A stretch of DNA of 45,033 nucleotides from Candidatus Thiosymbion sp. (lineage in GTDB: Bacteria; Pseudomonadota; Gammaproteobacteria; Chromatiales; Chromatiaceae), in NCBI GenBank assembly GCA_018435665.1, contig JAHDND010000161.1:1-45033 (forward strand), given 5' to 3'. Position 1 is the first letter of the stretch. The number at the start of each line of letters is the position of its first letter. The position numbers and the translations under genes are program-made. The notes beneath the pieces are model-generated. The model did no database searches. It saw only the letters and a list, made by a program, of their open reading frames with translations, and was not told the DNA's origin. This document shows positions 10,601 to 17,500 of the stretch, in pieces.

Positions 10601-11287
10601 GCGCACGCCGTGAAGCGCGCGCTCGACCAGGGGCTCGACACCACCCTGCGCGACCTGCAAGCCCATCGCCGTGACCTCGAGGCCTTGCCCGATACCGGCG
10701 TGCCGGGCGACCTGCGCCGCGAACTGGCGGAGGACTTGGGGACCCTGACCGAGCGTCTGGGCAAGGAAGACTTCCACCTGCACGGCGCCGACTTCAACTC
10801 CCTGCTCACTCACCTGAAGGGCCGGGTGCGCGACGCGGTCAGCACCCTGTCCGACCAGCAGCAGCGGCGCCTGAAGGAAGGCATCGAGGACTTGCAGCGC
10901 ATCCCCGAGTGGGACGAACTGACCCAGGAAGAGTGCGGCAATGCCGTGAACCGGCTGGATGGGCTGGCGCTGGACGCAACCCCGGACCTGGCCGGGCTGA
11001 AGAAGCTCCTGGCCCGGGACTATGACATCAACGGCACCCTGGAGGAGCTGAAGCGATCGATCCAGCGGCAAGGTCAGGAGCGCTTGCGCCAGCGCATCGA
11101 GGAAAAACGAGCCAGGTACGCTGACAAGGGGCCTACCAAGCTCATCACGAAGGTGGCCGTGCCGGCAAAGTTGACCACGGCGGCTGACATCGACGCGGTC
11201 ATCCAGCAACTCCACGAGATCAAGGCGCAAATGGGCCTGTACGCCGAGATTGAGGTGTCGTTTACCGTCAAGAGTGCAGGCGTCTGA
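7658..11287 (+). CDS. brxC: BREX protein BrxC, large P-loop ATPase
   Basis: 1209 residues, the usual length for BrxC of type 1. Walker A GFYGSGKS at residues 73-80, Walker B ILFIVDEVGQYV with D264 and E265, and a sensor-like block KVWIIATAQQTLTED near residue 300 place it in the DUF499/BrxC-PglY ATPase group. The C-terminal half is mostly helical with predicted coiled coil (residues 880-1150). BrxC is thought to assemble on DNA and power the defence complex. The ATG lies 28 bases after brxB. The stop (TGA 11285-11287) shares its last base with the ATG of the next, truncated reading frame. Frame intact, no frameshift seen. Confidence 0.93.
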   Translation: MTIRALFDPSKDIYRTIEKVITYDSAQERRLKAEISEYVVTESIEEQFRKLLDRMHLAMETGGENEIGVWVSGFYGSGKSSFTKYLGLAFDDRCTIDGTPFIKHLQDRLHQPQTKALLGTVAQRFPAAVVMLDLASEMLAGATMEDVTTVLYFKVLKWAGYSDNLVVADFERHLERDGRLAELETRIASQFPGRTWADVHNSPLLVSALLPRIAHEFYPELFTTPTAFMAEMKGWTKSQDQQIQEMLAIVRAKSGKQNILFIVDEVGQYVAARDNLILNLDGLAKNLKRLGDGKVWIIATAQQTLTEDDPRAALNSDKLFKLKDRFPIQIDLESSDIKEICYRRLLGKSPAGETELGKLFNAHGQALRHHTQLDDAKFYDADFSPASFTNLYPFLPAHFDILLHLLGALAKSTGGLGLRSAIKVIQDVLKGEGGSLAMADQPVGWLATTVTLYDELEKDIRRAFPSLHQAVGKVQIRFPDSPPHQDIAKTVAVLQILGNLPVSARNVASLMHPSITAPSQLDRVQKAVEDLLNDVHVPLGEKDGSLVFLSEKLRDIEQERGAIALRTVDVKRIFNEALREAFDPLPRVSLLGTMSVATGLKVQAGSSITSLAGDTNPIQTLVELVPASDYEPAKQRLLDDSRSRAGRNTIGLLARANPELDDLANEIYRCQRIAELHRNEPDQEVKDYCSGQLDRAAKLATQLQSKIRQTLQAGSFVFRGQATAVTALDTSLLEAAKKLLADVAEQVFDRYGEAPVRAGTEIAERFLRVANPAAIGSSLDPLGLVQTVAGRATFKTDHKAMISLRDTIDRHGTLDGKRLLDHFSSDPFGWSPDTTRYILAAMLMAGEIKLKVSGREVTAAGQQAIDALKTNNAFKPIGVSLRDERPSLETLGRAADRLTDLVGDLVLPLEQEISKAAAKHFPRFQHDYGALAEKLSGLGLAGSDRVSTLNQDLADVLFTDASDAPQRLGAETSTLHDNLKWAHAVKRALDQGLDTTLRDLQAHRRDLEALPDTGVPGDLRRELAEDLGTLTERLGKEDFHLHGADFNSLLTHLKGRVRDAVSTLSDQQQRRLKEGIEDLQRIPEWDELTQEECGNAVNRLDGLALDATPDLAGLKKLLARDYDINGTLEELKRSIQRQGQERLRQRIEEKRARYADKGPTKLITKVAVPAKLTTAADIDAVIQQLHEIKAQMGLYAEIEVSFTVKSAGV

Positions 11288-11472
11288 TGAGTCTGGAAGG
11301 GCAACTGCAAGACAAGAAATCGTTGCGGACTGTGGTCGGCAAGACCGCCGACTGGAGCGAGCTGGCCAAAGACTGCGTTGCCTTTGCCAACGCCGTGGGT
11401 GGCTGCATCTTTCTGGGCATTGAAATCCCTTTTTGGACACGCATCAGGGCATGTCCGATAACTGTCCGATAA
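11287..11472 (+). pseudogene. Truncated AlbA_2-type ATP-binding/regulator gene
   Basis: About 46 N-terminal residues are recognisable: SLEGQLQDKKSLRTVVGKTA, then ELAKDCVAFANAVGGCIFLGIE, which resembles the N-terminal AlbA_2 (Schlafen-like) domain of proteins often found between brxC and pglX in BREX loci. After IE the frame runs into unrelated sequence and stops at 11472 within an 11-base tandem repeat. The full-length protein is normally 400 or more residues, so most of it has been deleted. The start overlaps the brxC stop by one base, showing the gene was once part of the operon. Unlikely to be functional. Confidence 0.65.
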
Positions 11473-11482
11473 CTGTCCGATA
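11452..11482 (+). repeat. Tandem 11-base repeat before pglX
   Basis: TGTCCGATAAC at 11452-11462, again at 11463-11473, and a third partial copy TGTCCGATA at 11474-11482. It ends 22 bases before the pglX ATG, in the scar of the deleted AlbA_2-type gene. The one-helical-turn period (11 bases) would place three identical faces on one side of the DNA, so it could bind a regulator; it could also be a by-product of the deletion. Confidence 0.8.
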
Positions 11483-11504
11483 TTTCGGCATCGAGTGATA
11501 TGCC

Positions 11505-13433
11505 ATGGCCTTTGACCAACCCACCCGCAACCGCCTCCAGCGCTTCGTCAGCGACACGCGCCGGGTGCTGGAGGAGGAATTCACCCGCCAGCTTCAGAAT
11601 GATTACGGCATGGACCCGAATTCGGGCACTGTCGTCGAGCTGGCCGGCCTGCAACACATCCACGACGCCCAGCGCGAAACCGCCCGCATCCTGCGCGACA
11701 CCCTGGCGCACTACACCGCCAGCGGCGACATGAACAACCGCCAGGGGCTGGATCGTATCGTGCGTGAGCAGGCCTTCACCGTGCTCAACCGTCTGGCCGC
11801 CTTGCGCATGGCCGAAGCGCGGGGCCTGCTGATGGAGTCCCTGGACAACGGCTTCCAGGCCAAGGGCTTTCAGCTTTATGCGCGCCTGGCCGGCACCGGT
11901 CTGGGCGAGACCGGCGATGCCTATCGCGTGTATCTGTTCAGCCTGTTCGACGCCCTGGCGCAAGACCTGCCGGGCCTGTTCGACCGCTACTCACCGCAGG
12001 GCCGGCTGTTCCCCCGCGAGGCCGCCCTGCTGCAAGTGCTGCATCTGATCAACGCGGCTGACCTTGCCCCGCTGTGGAGCGAGGACGAGACCATCGGCTG
12101 GATTTACCAGTACTTCAACTCCAAGGAAGAGCGCAAGGCCATGCGGGACGCCAGCCAGGCGCCGCGCAACAGCCGCGAGCTGGCGGTACGCAACCAGTTC
12201 TTCACCCCGCGCTACGTGGTGGAGTTTCTGGTGGACAACACCCTGGGGCGTCTCTGGTTCAATGCCACCGGTGGGGCGACGGGCCTGCGCGAGCGCTGCC
12301 AGTACCTGCTGGTGAGTCCTGACGAAGCGCCGGCGCTTCAGGAAAAAGGGGCCGCCACCAGGCTGCGCGACCCGCGCACCCTGAAGCTGCTGGACCCGGC
12401 CTGTGGCTCCATGCACTTCGGCCTCTATGCCTTCGACCTCTTCGCCGAGATCTACCGCGAGGCCTGGGCTTGGGAGCAACGGCAGGGTCCCGGCTCACTG
12501 ACTTTCCCCGCTCCCCCCGCCGGCGAGGGACCAGGGGAGAGGGGGCCTGCGCTCCAGCCCCTGAGCCTGACTTACGAGGATGAGGCAGCCTTTCTGCGCG
12601 ACGTGCCGCGCCTGATCATCGAGCACAACCTTTTTGGCGTGGACATCGACCCGCGCGCCGCACAGATCGCCTCGCTGGCGCTGTGGTTGCGGGCCCAGCG
12701 TGCCTGGCACGAGGCCGGCGTTAAAGCCAAGGACCGCCCCTTGATCGGGCGTGGCCATGTCGTCGCCGCCATTGCGCCGCCGGCGGAGCGGGAGCTGCGC
12801 CAACAGTTCGCGGCCAACCTCGATCCGCGCGACGCCGAGCTATTCGACAAGACCCTGCAACTGCTCAAGGGACTGCCGGAACTGGGGGTGCTCTTGCAAG
12901 CGGAACGCGAGTTGCCGCATTTGATACGCCAGATTTACGTCGGCAAGGGCACGGGGCTGTTTGCCCGCCAGGAGCAAGAGAACTGGCAGCAGGCGGAGGT
13001 GCGCCTGCGCAAGGCCCTGACTGCATACGCCCAAGCCGCTCAATCGAGCTACCAAGGGCGCCTGTTTGCCCAGGATGCCTTGCAGGGGTTGCGACTGATC
13101 GACCTGTGTCGCGAGGTGTTTGACGTGGTGGTCATGAACCCGCCCTTCGGCGCACTGGCGGCCAACACCAAGGATCAGCTCGCCAAGGCCTATCCGCGCG
13201 GCAAGAACGACCTGCTGGCCATCATGGTCGAGCGCGGGCTGGAACTGCTGCGCCCCGGCGGGCGCCTCGGCGCCATTACTTCGCGCACCTGCTTTTTCCT
13301 CTCCAGCTTTCAGAAGTGGCGGGAACAGGTGGTGTTGGGCATTGCCGAACCCGAGGTGATGGCCGATCTGGGGCATGGCGTCATGGACGATGCCATGGTC
13401 GAAGCCGCCGCCTATTGCCTGGTGAAACATTGA
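11505..13433 (+). CDS. pglX: PglX N-terminal half: adenine-specific DNA methyltransferase domain (split gene)
   Basis: 642 residues covering the first half of PglX, the BREX methyltransferase that marks host DNA. Helical N-terminal domain; pre-catalytic block VRNQFFTPRYVVEFLVDNTL; SAM-binding motif LLDPACGSMHFGLYAF with D297 and G301; block IEHNLFGVDIDPRAAQIASL; catalytic NPPF at residues 545-548. It ends at TGA 13433 just after GHGVMDDAMVEAAAYCLVK, where intact PglX continues with the sequence now found at 14623 (TTFLRLLAEPDK). The gene was therefore interrupted, not lost: together both halves make about 1290 residues, close to the normal total. The N half has all visible catalytic motifs and could fold as a separate subunit. 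A small in-frame repeat insertion lies at 12500-12547. Confidence 0.88.
   Translation: MAFDQPTRNRLQRFVSDTRRVLEEEFTRQLQNDYGMDPNSGTVVELAGLQHIHDAQRETARILRDTLAHYTASGDMNNRQGLDRIVREQAFTVLNRLAALRMAEARGLLMESLDNGFQAKGFQLYARLAGTGLGETGDAYRVYLFSLFDALAQDLPGLFDRYSPQGRLFPREAALLQVLHLINAADLAPLWSEDETIGWIYQYFNSKEERKAMRDASQAPRNSRELAVRNQFFTPRYVVEFLVDNTLGRLWFNATGGATGLRERCQYLLVSPDEAPALQEKGAATRLRDPRTLKLLDPACGSMHFGLYAFDLFAEIYREAWAWEQRQGPGSLTFPAPPAGEGPGERGPALQPLSLTYEDEAAFLRDVPRLIIEHNLFGVDIDPRAAQIASLALWLRAQRAWHEAGVKAKDRPLIGRGHVVAAIAPPAERELRQQFAANLDPRDAELFDKTLQLLKGLPELGVLLQAERELPHLIRQIYVGKGTGLFARQEQENWQQAEVRLRKALTAYAQAAQSSYQGRLFAQDALQGLRLIDLCREVFDVVVMNPPFGALAANTKDQLAKAYPRGKNDLLAIMVERGLELLRPGGRLGAITSRTCFFLSSFQKWREQVVLGIAEPEVMADLGHGVMDDAMVEAAAYCLVKH
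12500..12547 (+). repeat. Palindromic GC-rich repeat inserted in frame in pglX
   Basis: A C-rich arm (about 12507-12518) and a G-rich arm (about 12531-12545) flank a GCCGGCGA centre, a typical dispersed small palindrome of GC-rich Proteobacteria. It codes for a Pro/Gly loop (PAPPAGEGPGERGP) between the two methyltransferase blocks, and the frame is preserved. Confidence 0.55.
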
Positions 13434-13443
13434 GGAGACAAGG

Positions 13444-13803
13444 GTGAATGCCGTCATTTTTGAAACCGTTGTGACCGATGATCACCAGTTCAACCGCAAT
13501 TTGCCAACCTCATGGCCGACCGGTTGCCGGTTGCGCGTGGTCATCGAACCCATCCTGGATGAGGCGCCGGCGGAAAACGAACCCTCCTGGGCGTCGACTG
13601 GCAATGACGTTGTCGACGGCTATCAGCCACGCACCGAACTGGGCCGCCGGCTCATGGAATTACGCCGGGCGTATCCTGAAAGTGACGGCAATCGGATGAG
13701 TTGGGACGAAATCGATGCCGAAATGCATGAGCGTCGAGGAGGCGTTGCCGATGACCAAAGGCACCAGAATCGACGCGAATCCGGGGGAGACCCACCATGT
13801 TGA
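13444..13803 (+). CDS. Antitoxin-like protein, first gene of the cassette inside pglX
   Basis: 119 residues from GTG 13444, with GGAG 9 bases upstream directly after the pglX stop. The N-terminus (AVIFETVVTDDHQFNRNLPT) and the block ELGRRLMELRRAYPESDGNR followed by MSWDEIDAEMHERRGGVAD resemble antitoxins that precede PIN-domain toxins. The last residues (from about 104) look foreign: they overlap in another frame an ATG at 13751 encoding MTKGTRIDAN, which resembles the first residues of a PIN toxin that then breaks off. This suggests the original toxin partner was deleted. GC content is lower than in the BREX genes. The antitoxin role is inferred from position and resemblance. Confidence 0.6.
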   Translation: MNAVIFETVVTDDHQFNRNLPTSWPTGCRLRVVIEPILDEAPAENEPSWASTGNDVVDGYQPRTELGRRLMELRRAYPESDGNRMSWDEIDAEMHERRGGVADDQRHQNRRESGGDPPC

Positions 13804-14177
13804 ACACTGTACGCGCCACCCTTTCGCCTCACGGCACCATTCGGTTCGAGGAGGCTGTGGAGCTTAATCAGCCGGTGACGGTGCTGGTGACGTTACTCGA
13901 TGAAACGTTACCGGTGGTTACTACACCGGGCATGACGGTTGGCGAGCCATCACTGGCGGCTAATCCTGCGGAACAGAGCGGGGACATTGACCAGGCCATC
14001 CCGCCGCAGCCCGGAAAGGATTTGGAACAACGATTACGCGAATTGCGCGTCCAGCATGCACGACTCCAACGGCAAGCACGCACCCAGGCGTTGCAAGCAT
14101 TGTTGGCCTGGGTGGACGAGGAAGCGCCACCCCCTCCCGTGCCACTCGATGCCATGGATCGTGGTGAGATCTACTGA
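13797..14177 (+). CDS. Second antitoxin-like protein, partner of the PIN toxin
   Basis: 126 residues. ATG 13797 overlaps the preceding stop and has GGGGGAGA upstream. The N-terminus (MLNTVRATLSPHGTIRFEEA) resembles the swapped-hairpin or short beta antitoxins of the type 'thresholded' by VapB-like families. The C-terminal part is helical and charged (RELRVQHARLQRQARTQALQ, then ALLAWVDEEAPPPPV), suitable for wrapping a toxin. It overlaps the PIN toxin start by one base (14177). No exact family recognised; the role rests on its place directly before a PIN toxin. Confidence 0.62.
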   Translation: MLNTVRATLSPHGTIRFEEAVELNQPVTVLVTLLDETLPVVTTPGMTVGEPSLAANPAEQSGDIDQAIPPQPGKDLEQRLRELRVQHARLQRQARTQALQALLAWVDEEAPPPPVPLDAMDRGEIY

Positions 14178-14626
14178 TGGCGACCTACCTTCTGGATACC
14201 AACATCCTGCTCCGGCTTATGAATCCGCGAGAGCAGGAGCATGGGGTCTGTCGTCGTGCCACGACCCGAATGACCGTTGCCGGACATACCCTCTTGCTGG
14301 CGCCGCAAGTGCTGTATGAATTCTGGGTGGTGGCGACCCGTCCCCGGGATGCCCGTGGTTTTGGTTGGACCACCACACGGACGGAGAGCGCCCTGGATCA
14401 TTTGTTGATGAGCTTTCAGTTGTATCCGGAGGCACCCGAACTGTTCGAGGTCTGGCGCATGCTCGTGCTGGAAGGTTCCATTGTCGGTAAGCGTGCCCAT
14501 GACGCGCGTATTGCCGCCTTCAAGAATCTTTATGAAATCGATTACTTGATCACGCTGAATGGCGATGATTTTCTGGGTCTGGCGGATGGCATTGTGACGC
14601 CAGAACAAGCCCTGGAGCACGCATGA
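14177..14626 (+). CDS. PIN-domain ribonuclease toxin (VapC-like)
   Basis: 149 residues. PIN-domain features in order: YLLDTNILLRLMNP (first acidic residue D7), a Glu-containing helix near QVLYEFWVVATRPRD, then GKRAHDARIAAFKNLYEIDYLITLNGDDF with the later conserved acids. These residues bind the metal ions for RNA cleavage in VapC toxins. The gene ends in GCATGA: its stop overlaps the ATG of the pglX C-terminal half at 14623, so the toxin and the methyltransferase half are translationally coupled. That is unusual, because a toxin gene sits exactly in the gap of an essential defence gene without a frame break. Toxin activity not shown. Confidence 0.85.
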   Translation: MATYLLDTNILLRLMNPREQEHGVCRRATTRMTVAGHTLLLAPQVLYEFWVVATRPRDARGFGWTTTRTESALDHLLMSFQLYPEAPELFEVWRMLVLEGSIVGKRAHDARIAAFKNLYEIDYLITLNGDDFLGLADGIVTPEQALEHA

Positions 14627-16563
14627 CCACCTTCCTACGTCTGCTGGCCGAACCGGACAAGGCCACCGCACTGGCCGAAAGCTGCTCCCGACTACGTTCC
14701 GGTTCCAGCGATCCACGGCTGTTTAGTGTCGCGCCGACCGCCTTTGACACCGTGCCGGGGAAGCCATTTGCGTATTGGGTGAGCGAGGCGCTGCGTGAGA
14801 CCTTTGCGCGACTGCCGGCGTTCGAGGGGGAGGGGCGGACCGCCCGCTTGGGAGGGTCTACAAAGAACGATTTTCGGTTTTTACGCGTATGGTGGGAGAT
14901 CAGTGGTCAGTTGCCAGTGGTTAGTGGCAAGAAGTGGTTCCCCTTCGCTAAAGGAGGTGCCTTTTCTCCTTTCTTTGCCGATGTTTATCTGGTGGTGAAT
15001 TGGCTGAGTAATGCGAGGGAAATTGAAGCAGAGCTTCTCATGAAATTTCCGTATCTCGGGGATAGCGCTGACTTTGTCCTGCATCGTAATCACCCATACC
15101 TCCGCCCCGGCCTCACCTGGCCTCGGCGCACCACAAGCGGCCTAGGCCTGCGCGTCATGCCGGTCGGATGCATCTTTGCTGATAAAGGCCCGGCGGCCTT
15201 CGTCGCCGTCGACGATCCCAACAGCTTGCTGGCGCTGCTGGCCCTGACCAATAGCAGCGCCTACGGCCTGCTGGTCTCGCTGCAACTGGCCGCCGCCGAT
15301 GCCGCCGCCCGTTCCTACGAAGTCGGCGTCATCCAGAAAACCCCCGTCCCGGCTCTCAGCGCCGAACGGCAAGCCACCCTGGCCGCCCTGGCCCAGCGCG
15401 CCTGGTCACTGAAACGCACCCTGGACACCATCGAGGAAACCTCCCACGCCTTCCTGCTCCCCGCCGCCCTGCGCCATCGCCTGGGCGACTATGATCCGCC
15501 CGCCATCGGGGCGGAGCTGACCCGCATCCAGGCCCAGATCGACGCCATCGCCTTCGATCTCTATGGCTTTTCCGCGACCGACCGCGCGGCAGCTCAGCCC
15601 AGCCAGGTCTTGACGACGGAAGGCGATGCCGAGGCCAGCGACGCAGACGCCGACCACGACGAGGAAGACCGGGCTACACCCATCGACCAGACCGCTGGCC
15701 TGCTGAGCTGGGCCGCGGGCGTGGCCTTTGGCCGCTTCGACTGGCACCTGGCCACCGGTGAACGCGTCGCGCCGCCCGAACCCGAACCCTTCGACCCACT
15801 CCCCGCCAAAAGCCCCGGCATGTTGCCCGACGGCAACGCACCCTTCCATGTCCACCCCGGCCTCCTGGTTGACGATCCCGGCCATCCGCATGACCTGACG
15901 CGCCTGGTCGAGGAAGTGCTGGCCGCTGTCGATGTCACCGTGCCAGACGAGGTGCGCCGCTGGCAACGGAAGGACTTCTTCCCCTTCCACCTCCAGCGTT
16001 ACTCGAAAAGCCGCCGCAAGGCGCCGATCTACTGGCCCCTCGCCACCGCCTCCGGCAGTTACACCCTGTGGCTCTTCTATCCCCGCCTGACCAGCCAGAC
16101 GCTCTACACCGCCCTCAACGATTTTGTCGAGCCCAAGCTCAAGCAAGTCGCCGCTGACCTGACGGCACTGCGCAACAAGGGCACGGCCCGCACCCGTGAC
16201 GATGAAAGGCGGTTCGAAGCCCTGCAAGCCTTTGATTCCGAGCTTATCGAGTTGCGCGACACCCTGCTCAAGCTCGCGCCTAGCTACCACCCCAACCATG
16301 ACGACGGCGTGCAAATCAACGCCGCGCCGCTATGGCCGCTGTTCCGCCACAAGCCCTGGCAGAAGGTGCTCAAGGATACCTGGGCCAAGCTGGAGAAAGG
16401 CGACTACGACTGGGCGCACCTGGCCATGAACTACTGGCCCGAGCGCGTGCGCGAGAAGTGCAGGATTGACAAGTCACTGGCCATCGCCCATGGGCTGGAG
16501 GACCTGTACGTCGAGCCCGAAGCCGCGGCGAAAAAGACCCGCGGGAAAAAGAAGGCGGGATGA
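14623..16563 (+). CDS. pglX: PglX C-terminal half (target-recognition part of the split methyltransferase)
   Basis: 646 residues starting at ATG 14623 inside the toxin stop. It begins TTFLRLLAEPDKATALAES and continues with PTAFDTVPGKPFAYWVSEAL, KKWFPFAKGGAFSPFFADVY, RPGLTWPRRTTSGLGLRVMP and the terminal block KAPIYWPLATASGSYTLWLF, all expected after the catalytic half of PglX. The C-terminus has basic residues (KKTRGKKKAG). The region 14881-15093 is poorer in GC than its surroundings and carries a 14-base tandem repeat (14901-14928) coding for an extra GQLPVVSG loop. Because the frame is intact over 1.9 kb and has a coupled start, it is probably still expressed as a separate subunit rather than decaying. 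Confidence 0.88.
   Translation: MTTFLRLLAEPDKATALAESCSRLRSGSSDPRLFSVAPTAFDTVPGKPFAYWVSEALRETFARLPAFEGEGRTARLGGSTKNDFRFLRVWWEISGQLPVVSGKKWFPFAKGGAFSPFFADVYLVVNWLSNAREIEAELLMKFPYLGDSADFVLHRNHPYLRPGLTWPRRTTSGLGLRVMPVGCIFADKGPAAFVAVDDPNSLLALLALTNSSAYGLLVSLQLAAADAAARSYEVGVIQKTPVPALSAERQATLAALAQRAWSLKRTLDTIEETSHAFLLPAALRHRLGDYDPPAIGAELTRIQAQIDAIAFDLYGFSATDRAAAQPSQVLTTEGDAEASDADADHDEEDRATPIDQTAGLLSWAAGVAFGRFDWHLATGERVAPPEPEPFDPLPAKSPGMLPDGNAPFHVHPGLLVDDPGHPHDLTRLVEEVLAAVDVTVPDEVRRWQRKDFFPFHLQRYSKSRRKAPIYWPLATASGSYTLWLFYPRLTSQTLYTALNDFVEPKLKQVAADLTALRNKGTARTRDDERRFEALQAFDSELIELRDTLLKLAPSYHPNHDDGVQINAAPLWPLFRHKPWQKVLKDTWAKLEKGDYDWAHLAMNYWPERVREKCRIDKSLAIAHGLEDLYVEPEAAAKKTRGKKKAG
14901..14928 (+). repeat. 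14-base tandem repeat inside the pglX C-half
   Basis: CAGTGGTCAGTTGC (14901-14914) is followed by CAGTGGTTAGTGGC (14915-14928), 12 of 14 bases alike. It codes in frame for a short loop before KKWFPFAKGG that I do not expect in other PglX proteins. Confidence 0.6.
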
Positions 16564-16675
16564 CATATCTTGGCGTGATGACCGATGCCAGGGTGTGACG
16601 ACGGCTTATGGTGTGGATCGCGGTGGATAACGGGTAACCCTCTCATGTTTAATTAACAAAAAGGATATAAAACCG

Positions 16676-16936
16676 ATGAATGTGTCATTTACTGTCGCCG
16701 ATGACATCCCGCTTGCGCTGAAGGAATCCGCGGAGGAGTTTATTTTGGATGTCCGATTTTTGTCGGCCCTGATGTGGTACCGCAAGAATAAACTGACACT
16801 GGGGAAGGCAGCGGAATTGGCGGGGTACAGCAAATTGGAGTTCATCGAACGCATGAAGCTGGAGCGGGAATCCATCTTTGCTTACGACGATGAAGAGATG
16901 GCTGAAGTGTTTGCTGATGTGGCCAAATTGCCATGA
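16676..16936 (+). CDS. UPF0175-family antitoxin
   Basis: 86 residues. The middle block LMWYRKNKLTLGKAAELAGY, then SKLEFIERMK, is the UPF0175 signature (a short helix-turn-helix-like segment) of antitoxins paired with DUF3368 PIN toxins. An AGGA site lies 10 bases before ATG 16676, in an unusually AT-rich leader (16646-16675: TTTAATTAAC and GGATATAAAA) that probably contains its own promoter. It overlaps the next gene by ATGA (16933-16936). Base composition is clearly lower in GC than the BREX genes, so it was probably acquired separately. Confidence 0.82.
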   Translation: MNVSFTVADDIPLALKESAEEFILDVRFLSALMWYRKNKLTLGKAAELAGYSKLEFIERMKLERESIFAYDDEEMAEVFADVAKLP

Positions 16937-17418
16937 AAGTCGTTGTGAACACGACCCCGATCATTTCTCTGGCATCCATTGGACGACTTGATCTGCTTGA
17001 GCGCCTATTTGGTCGGGTCCTGATCACCGAGGCCGTTTATCGTGAAATCAAGGCCAAGCCAGGTTATGGCTATGATCAGATTGATCAGGATTTCATCGAG
17101 GTTCGCTCCATCCAAGGTGAGCTATACAAGCGACTGTTGCTCAACCAACTCGATGCCGGCGAAGCTGAGACGATCATTCTAGCCATGGAGATCGACGCTG
17201 ACTTCGTCATCATCGATGAGAATATCGGCTACCGCCTCGCGACGAGTGCGGGTCTTACCGTTGTCCGCACCCTGTCAATCTTGTTGCGAGCCAAGGAAAA
17301 GGGCTACATCGATCAGGTCAAGCCCCTGATCGACCAGATGGTCTCCAGAGGGCGCTGGTATTCGGAGGCCGTTCGTCGCGCTGTTTTGGAACGAGCGGGG
17401 GAGGGTGCGGACAATTGA
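16933..17418 (+). CDS. DUF3368 PIN-like toxin
   Basis: 161 residues. The start MKVVVNTTPIISLASIGRLD has Asn where PIN domains usually have the first Asp, as is usual for DUF3368. Further blocks: LITEAVYREIKAKPGYGYDQ, LDAGEAETIILAMEIDADF, then IDENIGYRLATSAGLTVVRT. These carry the conserved acidic residues (E of EAET, D of IDE). DUF3368 proteins are the putative ribonuclease toxins of UPF0175/DUF3368 pairs. The module sits between the pglX C-half and pglZ, 80 bases from the strong pglZ ribosome site, and does not disturb either gene. It is the second PIN module within this BREX operon. Confidence 0.82.
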   Translation: MKVVVNTTPIISLASIGRLDLLERLFGRVLITEAVYREIKAKPGYGYDQIDQDFIEVRSIQGELYKRLLLNQLDAGEAETIILAMEIDADFVIIDENIGYRLATSAGLTVVRTLSILLRAKEKGYIDQVKPLIDQMVSRGRWYSEAVRRAVLERAGEGADN

Positions 17419-17500
17419 GGGCGTTTTCAAAAACATTCCCTTTGAATGCAAGGATGATCTTTCATTGCCGGTGCCGCGGCCTAGATAAGGAGGAGGTGCA

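Noticed and set aside
11452..11482. CRISPR array
   Set aside because: Tandem 11-base units without spacers; no CRISPR repeat-spacer pattern or cas genes anywhere in the window.
13434..14622. Insertion sequence as the cause of the pglX split
   Set aside because: No transposase, no terminal inverted repeats and no clear target duplication; only a CCTGG microhomology at both junctions.
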